Positions 59,579 to 64,000 of a DNA stretch of 64,000 bases are shown here, in pieces. Origin of the DNA: Halosimplex litoreum (GTDB lineage: Archaea > Halobacteriota > Halobacteria > Halobacteriales > Haloarculaceae); the NCBI RefSeq assembly GCF_016065055.1, contig NZ_CP065856.1, positions 3,595,836 through 3,659,835 of the forward strand, read 5' to 3'. The notes under the pieces were generated by a model that was not told the origin of the DNA, did no database searches, and worked only from the letters and a program-made list of their open reading frames with translations. The translations under genes and the position numbers were made by a program. The stretch's first letter is position 1. Each line of letters opens with the position of its first letter.

Positions 59579-60622
59579 ATGTCCGGGAGCGGAGACGCCC
59601 CGAGCGACCGGTTGCGCGAGCGAGCCGACCAGAGCCGGCTGAAACTGTGGGTCCTCCTCGAGGCCGACCGCTGGCTCGTCACGGGTATCCTCGTCGCCGC
59701 CGTCTTCTGCGTGCTCGTCGGCGCGGGGTATCTCTATCCGACGACGGAGAACGCTATCCGCACGAGCGACTCCGTCGACACGCTGTTCCAGGGCTTTCTC
59801 ACCGCCACGATCACCGGCGTCACGCTCGTGTTGACGCTCAACCAGCTCGTCCTCTCCCAGGAACTGGGCGCCGTCAAGGACCAGCGCGAGCGCATGGAGG
59901 GCGCCATGGAGTTCCGCGAAGACGTGGCCGACGTCATCGAAGCGGCGGTCAGCCCCTCCCGGCCCGCGCAGTTCCTCCGGGCGCTCGTGCAGGTGTCGGG
60001 CGAGCGCGCCGAGGACCTCCGCGAGGCGGTCTCCGACGCGGGCGACGGCGACCTGCAGGCGGAGATCGCCGACCTCACCGACAGCCTCGTTGGCAACGCC
60101 GATAGCGTCGCCTCGGGCCTGGACGACGCCCGATTCGGCGAGTTCGACGTCATCTCCTCGGCGCTGAACTTCAACTACTCCTGGAAGATCTTCACCGCCC
60201 GGCGCATCCACGAGCAGTACGGGGAGGATCTGGACGAGGAGGGCACCGAGGCGCTCGAACGGCTGATCGAGGTGTTGCGGCTGTTCGGCCCCGCCCGCGA
60301 GCACTTCAAGACGCTGTACTTCCAGTGGGAGCTGATCAACCTCTCGCGGCAGATCCTCGCCGCCGCGATCCCGGCGTTGCTGGTCTCGGCGGTCATGATC
60401 ATCTTCTTCAACGACGCCACCTACAGCGTGACCGTCTTCGGCATCGAGACCCTGGCGCTGGTCATGGCGCTCGCGGCCACCGTCGCGGTCGTCCCGTTCC
60501 TCATCCTGCTGGCGTACGTCATGCGGATCGCGACGGTGACCCAGCACACCCTCTCGATCGGCCCGTTCATCCTCCGGGAGACCGACGACGTGACCGAGGT
60601 GGAGTGGAACCGCGACGGGTGA
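59579..60622 (+). CDS. Unknown membrane protein, paralogue A
   Basis: A 347-residue protein. An acidic Ser/Arg start leads to LRERADQSRLKLWVLLEADR, then helices at about 33-53 and 72-95, a long soluble helical region (about 100-255, with MEFREDV and LNFNYSWKIF) and two C-terminal helices (about 260-285, 290-315). It ends SIGPFILRET. Each of these signatures recurs in the gene at 60.9 kb, so the two are duplicates. Family unknown; the layout suggests a channel or sensor with a large cytoplasmic domain. Confidence 0.75.
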   Translation: MSGSGDAPSDRLRERADQSRLKLWVLLEADRWLVTGILVAAVFCVLVGAGYLYPTTENAIRTSDSVDTLFQGFLTATITGVTLVLTLNQLVLSQELGAVKDQRERMEGAMEFREDVADVIEAAVSPSRPAQFLRALVQVSGERAEDLREAVSDAGDGDLQAEIADLTDSLVGNADSVASGLDDARFGEFDVISSALNFNYSWKIFTARRIHEQYGEDLDEEGTEALERLIEVLRLFGPAREHFKTLYFQWELINLSRQILAAAIPALLVSAVMIIFFNDATYSVTVFGIETLALVMALAATVAVVPFLILLAYVMRIATVTQHTLSIGPFILRETDDVTEVEWNRDG

Positions 60623-60710
60623 GCCGGGTCGCCAACGCGACGATCGCCGGCCGCCAGCGACGAGCGACTGCAGGGCCGGGGCTTTTGCCTTGCCCCTTCC
60701 ATGGGCCGGT

Positions 60711-60905
60711 ATGACCGACGACCCGGACGCCTGGGAGTACGAGACCCTCGACCCACCGAGAGGCGAGACGAAGAAGGAAGCCACCGACCCGAAGCGTCAG
60801 CTGAACGACCTCGGAGCGGAGGGCTGGGAGTTCGTCGACACGATCGACTACGTCGGCGGTGGGACGAAGCTTCTCGTCTTCAAGCGTCCGGTCGACCGGT
60901 CATGA
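60711..60905 (+). CDS. DUF4177-like small protein
   Basis: A 64-residue protein. WEYETLDPPRGETKK, RQLNDLGAEGWEFVDTIDY and KLLVFKRP give the DUF4177 pattern: a strand, a helix with LNxLGxEGWE, and two closing strands. Its ATG lies after a short gap and its TGA overlaps the next membrane-protein gene (ATGA at 60902-60905), so it is coupled to paralogue B. The function of the domain is unknown; it often accompanies membrane proteins. Confidence 0.8.
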   Translation: MTDDPDAWEYETLDPPRGETKKEATDPKRQLNDLGAEGWEFVDTIDYVGGGTKLLVFKRPVDRS

Positions 60906-62008
60906 GCGGCGAGGCGGACTCGACGAGCGACGACTCCGACACGGACTCCGGCGACGCCGACACCGACCCCCGCGAGTCCGACACCGAGATCGACGCGTCG
61001 GCGGACACCGAGATATCGACGGCGGACACGATGCGCGAGCGCGCCGACGAGAGCCGCCTCGCGCTGTGGCTGTTGCTGAAGGCCAATCGCCTCCACATCA
61101 CCGGCGTGCTCGCGGTCGTCGTCTTCGCCACCTTCGTGGGCGTCGGGAGTATCGTCGACGGCTTCGTCGCGACGCTCCAGGGCGGCGACACGAAGGGTGC
61201 GCTGTTCTCGACGATGCTGGGTGCCATCATCACCGGGACGACCCTGGTCGTGACGATCAGCCAGCTCGTCATCTCCCAGGAGAACGGGCCGCTGGGTGAC
61301 CAGCACCAGCGCATGAGCAACACGATGGACTTCCGCGAGTACGTCGGCGACATGTACGACGAGCCGGTGCCGGTCGACCCGTCGGCGTTCCTGCGCGAGC
61401 ACGTGAACGCGGTCCAGCGCCAGGCGAAGGCGCTCCGCGAGGCCGTCTCCGGCAGCGACGACGACGACCTGCGCACCGAGGTCGACGAGTTCACCGACAG
61501 CGTCACCGGCAACGCCGACGCCGTCCGCGACCAGCTCGACGGCGCCGCTTTCGGCACCTTCGACGTGCTGTTCGCCGCGCTGAACTTCAACTACGCCTGG
61601 AAGATCTTCCAGGTCGAGCGCATCGGCTCCGAGCACGAAGCGGCCATCGACGACGAGATCGACGGGCGGCTCACCGACCTGCGGACGACGCTGTCGATGT
61701 TCGGCCCCGCCCGCGAGCACATCAAGACGCTCTATTTCCAGTGGGCGCTCGTCGATCTCTCGCAGTACATCCTCTACGCGTCGGTCCCCGCGCTGGTCGT
61801 CACCGGCTCGCTGCTCGCGTTCGCCGGATCCGGCCCCATCCCCGGGACGACGCTGGGCGTCGACAACGTCCTCTGGGTCGTCGGCGCCGGGTTCACCGTC
61901 TCGCTCGTCCCCTTCCTGTTGCTCGTCGCCTACATCGCCCGGATCGCCGTCGTCGCCAAGCGAACGCTGGCTATCGGCCCGCTCGTCCTCCGCGATTCAC
62001 AGCGGTGA
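60902..62008 (+). CDS. Unknown membrane protein, paralogue B
   Basis: A 368-residue paralogue of the protein at 59.6 kb. A 45-residue Ser/Asp/Thr-rich N-terminus precedes MRERADESRLALWLLLKANR. Shared stretches include TMDFREYVGDMYD against MEFREDVADVIE, LNFNYAWKIF against LNFNYSWKIF, FGPAREHIKTLYFQW against FGPAREHFKTLYFQW, and LAIGPLVLRD against LSIGPFILRE. Helices lie at about 64-85, 98-122, 285-308 and 318-342. It is coupled to the DUF4177-like gene. Function unknown. Confidence 0.75.
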   Translation: MSGEADSTSDDSDTDSGDADTDPRESDTEIDASADTEISTADTMRERADESRLALWLLLKANRLHITGVLAVVVFATFVGVGSIVDGFVATLQGGDTKGALFSTMLGAIITGTTLVVTISQLVISQENGPLGDQHQRMSNTMDFREYVGDMYDEPVPVDPSAFLREHVNAVQRQAKALREAVSGSDDDDLRTEVDEFTDSVTGNADAVRDQLDGAAFGTFDVLFAALNFNYAWKIFQVERIGSEHEAAIDDEIDGRLTDLRTTLSMFGPAREHIKTLYFQWALVDLSQYILYASVPALVVTGSLLAFAGSGPIPGTTLGVDNVLWVVGAGFTVSLVPFLLLVAYIARIAVVAKRTLAIGPLVLRDSQR

Positions 62009-62607
62009 GTTCGATCTGCTCACTTATCGGTTGGTTCCGGTTGTACTGGAGCGAAACGAAGTCGAGCGACAGCGACCGCACTCACCGGGGACAGCAGGCG
62101 ATGGGCGCCCTCGGCGCACTCGCGGTCGCTGCGGCGGATATTCTCGCTCCGCTCGAATAGTGCCGCCGCAGACGACTGAACTGCACGCGAGCGCACCTCG
62201 CCCGTTCAGTCCACCAGGAGAGCAAGCTCCCCTGAGCCCTCGTTCGCTCCGCTCACGAGGACGCCGGGACCGCACAGCACCATGACCGCCGCGCGCAGCA
62301 CCGCAGACGGCCACGAGCCTCCCCAGCCGATTCGCTCACTCCGTTCGCTCATCCCTCGCACGGTGCTGGCGCGTCTGGCGAGATCGAAGCTCTCGCTAAC
62401 CCTCGTTCGCTGCGCTCACGAGAAAGACGAGACTCGCGACAGCGCGCGCCACGGCGGATTGCTATCTCTCTCACCTGTACCGAGCGGCTGTGTAGCCGGA
62501 TTGGTCGGTGAGATGGCGGTATCGAGGTAATTCGGGGGCGTTCGGATGTCTGGGGCACCGGCAGACGAGCGCAATTTACATAGGCTATCCTCCGTTACCG
62601 GTGAGCA
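62009..62607. other. Gene-free region with several loop-conserved hairpins
   Basis: No convincing gene is seen in about 600 bp. Three hairpins stand out: CTGCGGCGG/CCGCCGCAG with inner TATTC/GAATA (62129-62171), CCTCG/CGAGG (62238-62260) and CTCG/CGAG (62402-62422). All enclose TCGCTCCGCTC or TCGCTGCGCTC. A fourth partly matching copy, TTCGCTCACTCCGTTCGCTC, lies at 62331-62350. Short open frames here are Arg/Ser-rich and rejected. Confidence 0.6.
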
Positions 62608-63666
62608 ATGAGTTCAGAGACGGCCGACCACCGACGGCTTATCATCGCGGGATCTGGTATCGCGGGGCTGACGGCCGCCATCTACGCGGCGCGGTCGAAC
62701 CTCGACCCGCTCGTGCTGGAGGGCGACGAGCCCGGCGGACAGCTCACGCTGACGACCGACGTCGAGAACTATCCCGGTTTCCCCGAGGGCGTCGGCGGCA
62801 CGGAGCTAGTCAACGACATGAAGGCCCAGGCCAAGCAGTTCGGTGCCGAGATCACCCACGGGATCGTCACCGACGTCGACGACGAGGGCCGACCCTTCGA
62901 AGTCGAACTCAACACCGGCGACACCTACACCGCCGACGCGGTCATCGCCGCCAGCGGTGCGAGCGCCCGCACGCTGGGGATCCCCGGCGAGGACGACCTG
63001 ATGGGCTTCGGCGTCTCGACGTGTGCGACCTGCGACGGCGCCTTCTTCCGTGGCGAGGACATGGTCGTCGTCGGCGGCGGCGACGCCGCCTTCGAGGAGG
63101 CCGACTTCCTGACTCGCTTCGCCGACACCGTCTACCTGGTCCACCGCCGGGAGGAGTTCCGCGCCGAGGACTACTGGGTCGACCGCCTGATGGACAAAGT
63201 CGACGACGGCGACGTGGAGATCATGCGAAACACCGAACTGCTGGAAGTCCACGGTTCCCAGGAGGCGGGCGTCGACCACGTCACCCTCGCGGAAAACGAG
63301 TCGGGCCACCCCTCGGAGAAGCTCGACGACTCCGAGACCGAGACCTTCGACTTCGACGTGGGCGCCGTCTTCGTCGCCATCGGCCACACGCCGAACACGG
63401 ACTACCTCGAAGACACAGGCGTCGAACTCGACGACGAGGGCTACGTGAACACGCGGGGTAGCCGCGGCGGCGGCGAGGGCGGAGACCAGACCGCGACCGG
63501 CGTCGAGGGGCTGTTCGCCGCGGGCGACGTGGTCGACCACCACTACCAGCAGGCGATCACCGCCGGCGGCATGGGCTGCAAGGCCGCGATCGACGCCGAC
63601 GACTACCTCGAACGCGAGGTTCCGACTGCCGGGGAGACCGAGGCGGCCGCCGAAGCCGACGACTGA
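62608..63666 (+). CDS. trxB: Thioredoxin reductase
   Basis: A 352-residue flavoprotein. FAD motif IIAGSGIAGLTAAIYAARS is at about 11-29, the redox-active pair is CATC (STCATCDGAFF) near residue 137, the NAD(P) motif is VVVGGGDAAFEEADFL, and the end motif is GLFAAGDVVDHHYQQA. It reduces thioredoxin-like proteins and so protects against oxidative stress. An acidic insertion (about 225-255) and an Ala/Glu tail are halophile features. TATA-like ATTTACAT lies about 30 nt before the ATG. Confidence 0.93.
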   Translation: MSSETADHRRLIIAGSGIAGLTAAIYAARSNLDPLVLEGDEPGGQLTLTTDVENYPGFPEGVGGTELVNDMKAQAKQFGAEITHGIVTDVDDEGRPFEVELNTGDTYTADAVIAASGASARTLGIPGEDDLMGFGVSTCATCDGAFFRGEDMVVVGGGDAAFEEADFLTRFADTVYLVHRREEFRAEDYWVDRLMDKVDDGDVEIMRNTELLEVHGSQEAGVDHVTLAENESGHPSEKLDDSETETFDFDVGAVFVAIGHTPNTDYLEDTGVELDDEGYVNTRGSRGGGEGGDQTATGVEGLFAAGDVVDHHYQQAITAGGMGCKAAIDADDYLEREVPTAGETEAAAEADD

Positions 63667-63748
63667 CGGGTCGGTCTCTCTCTTGGCGTGTTTCGCCCGC
63701 AGCGCACGCTTCCACCAGACCCATATGGCGGCTCTCCCTACGAGTGCC

Positions 63749-64000
63749 ATGGCAGAATCCGAGACGGTCACGCTCACGCTCGAATCCGACGAGGACACGG
63801 ACGAACTCGAAGTCCCCGCTGCGCTGATCGAGATGCTCGCCGAGGGCGACGAGGCGCCGCCCGAGGTCGTCGGCGACATCGCCATGTTCGGCCTCGCCCA
63901 GCGCATCCACAGCGCCACTCACCACAGCGAAGGCGAGGTCAGCGACGAGATCGCCGAGGCCGAGACGCTCACTCTGGACCTGTTCGAGAAGCGGTTCGGC
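63749..64000 (+). CDS. Small acidic protein, truncated at the window edge (DUF7545-like)
   Basis: The first 84 codons are present. The protein begins MAESETVTLTLESDEDTDEL, then EVPAALIEMLAEGDEAPPEV and FGLAQRIHSATHHSEGEVSD. It is very acidic, with strand-like then helical character, and resembles a small haloarchaeal family of unknown function. The frame is open to the right edge. ATG 63749 is the first Met; it is 82 bp after trxB on the same strand. Confidence 0.6.
   Translation, partial: MAESETVTLTLESDEDTDELEVPAALIEMLAEGDEAPPEVVGDIAMFGLAQRIHSATHHSEGEVSDEIAEAETLTLDLFEKRFG

Noticed and set aside
62031-62530. Several 70-95 residue frames in the gap before trxB
   Set aside because: All are Arg/Ser/Pro-rich translations of hairpin and GC-rich DNA, mutually overlapping, with no plausible start signals.

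Overview
The window is a stretch of haloarchaeal (class Halobacteria) chromosome. The evidence is very high GC with acidic proteins, archaeal TATA-like boxes about 28 nt before many start codons (leaderless mRNAs), many ATGA/TGATG stop-start overlaps, an archaeal LSm-L37e pair, CDC48, HalX and HTH_10 (bacterio-opsin-activator type) regulators, halophile-type SdhCDBA, and Tat-type lipoprotein signals. The genus cannot be fixed from sequence alone.

Layout. 1-4.6 kb: small membrane proteins, a Zincin_2 metalloprotease, an HTH_10 regulator and an enolase-superfamily enzyme. 4.6-10.7 kb: class I photolyase coupled to an unknown protein, a Gfo/Idh/MocA oxidoreductase, an M42 aminopeptidase, then the tight LSm-rpl37e-purF operon. 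10.7-15.8 kb: XapX protein, HalX response regulator, winged-helix/membrane-protein pair, a DUF4397 lipoprotein and an MFS transporter. 15.8-16.7 kb: five tandem 166-bp repeats ending beside a tRNA-Leu(GAG) gene. 16.9-24.1 kb: MBF1-like regulator, an orphan pilin-like protein, acyl-CoA dehydrogenase, HAD phosphatase, a hydrolase, and a CDC48 operon behind a palindromic promoter. 24.1-25.15 kb is a low-GC island with two small unrecognised genes. 25.2-38 kb: glutamate dehydrogenase, DUF420 protein, hydrolase, a second Gfo/Idh/MocA protein, succinate dehydrogenase, a divergent desuccinylase-like/RimK-RimB pair, AlkA-like glycosylase and CysE. 38-45.6 kb: a MITE-like element, a fused beta-oxidation enzyme, an ABC exporter and Lhr helicase.

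45.7-58.5 kb is the most coherent block. It holds nosLDFY (copper and ABC accessory genes, with no nosZ in the window), an HTH_10 regulator, a ba3-type (B-family) cytochrome oxidase with small subunits, a rhodanese, a CcoI-type copper ATPase, a DsbD_2/SafE-type membrane protein and a 64-aa membrane protein. A palindrome, TTGTCNNNNGACAA, occurs four times here: once before each of three leftward transcription units, with its near edge 36-39 nt from the start codon, and once before the rhodanese gene. This looks like a local copper/oxidase regulon, probably controlled by the embedded regulator.

58.5-64 kb: a GNAT acetyltransferase, a DUF5785 protein, two paralogous membrane proteins flanking a DUF4177-like protein, a 600-bp gene-free stretch with hairpins, thioredoxin reductase and a truncated small gene.

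Two patterns are not explained by genes. The first is the oxidase-region palindrome. The second is a family of intergenic hairpins with unrelated stems but a shared loop core, TCGCTNCGCTC, found in the 166-bp repeats, near 38.4 kb and at 62.1-62.4 kb. All function calls come from reading the protein sequences; no database search was run.
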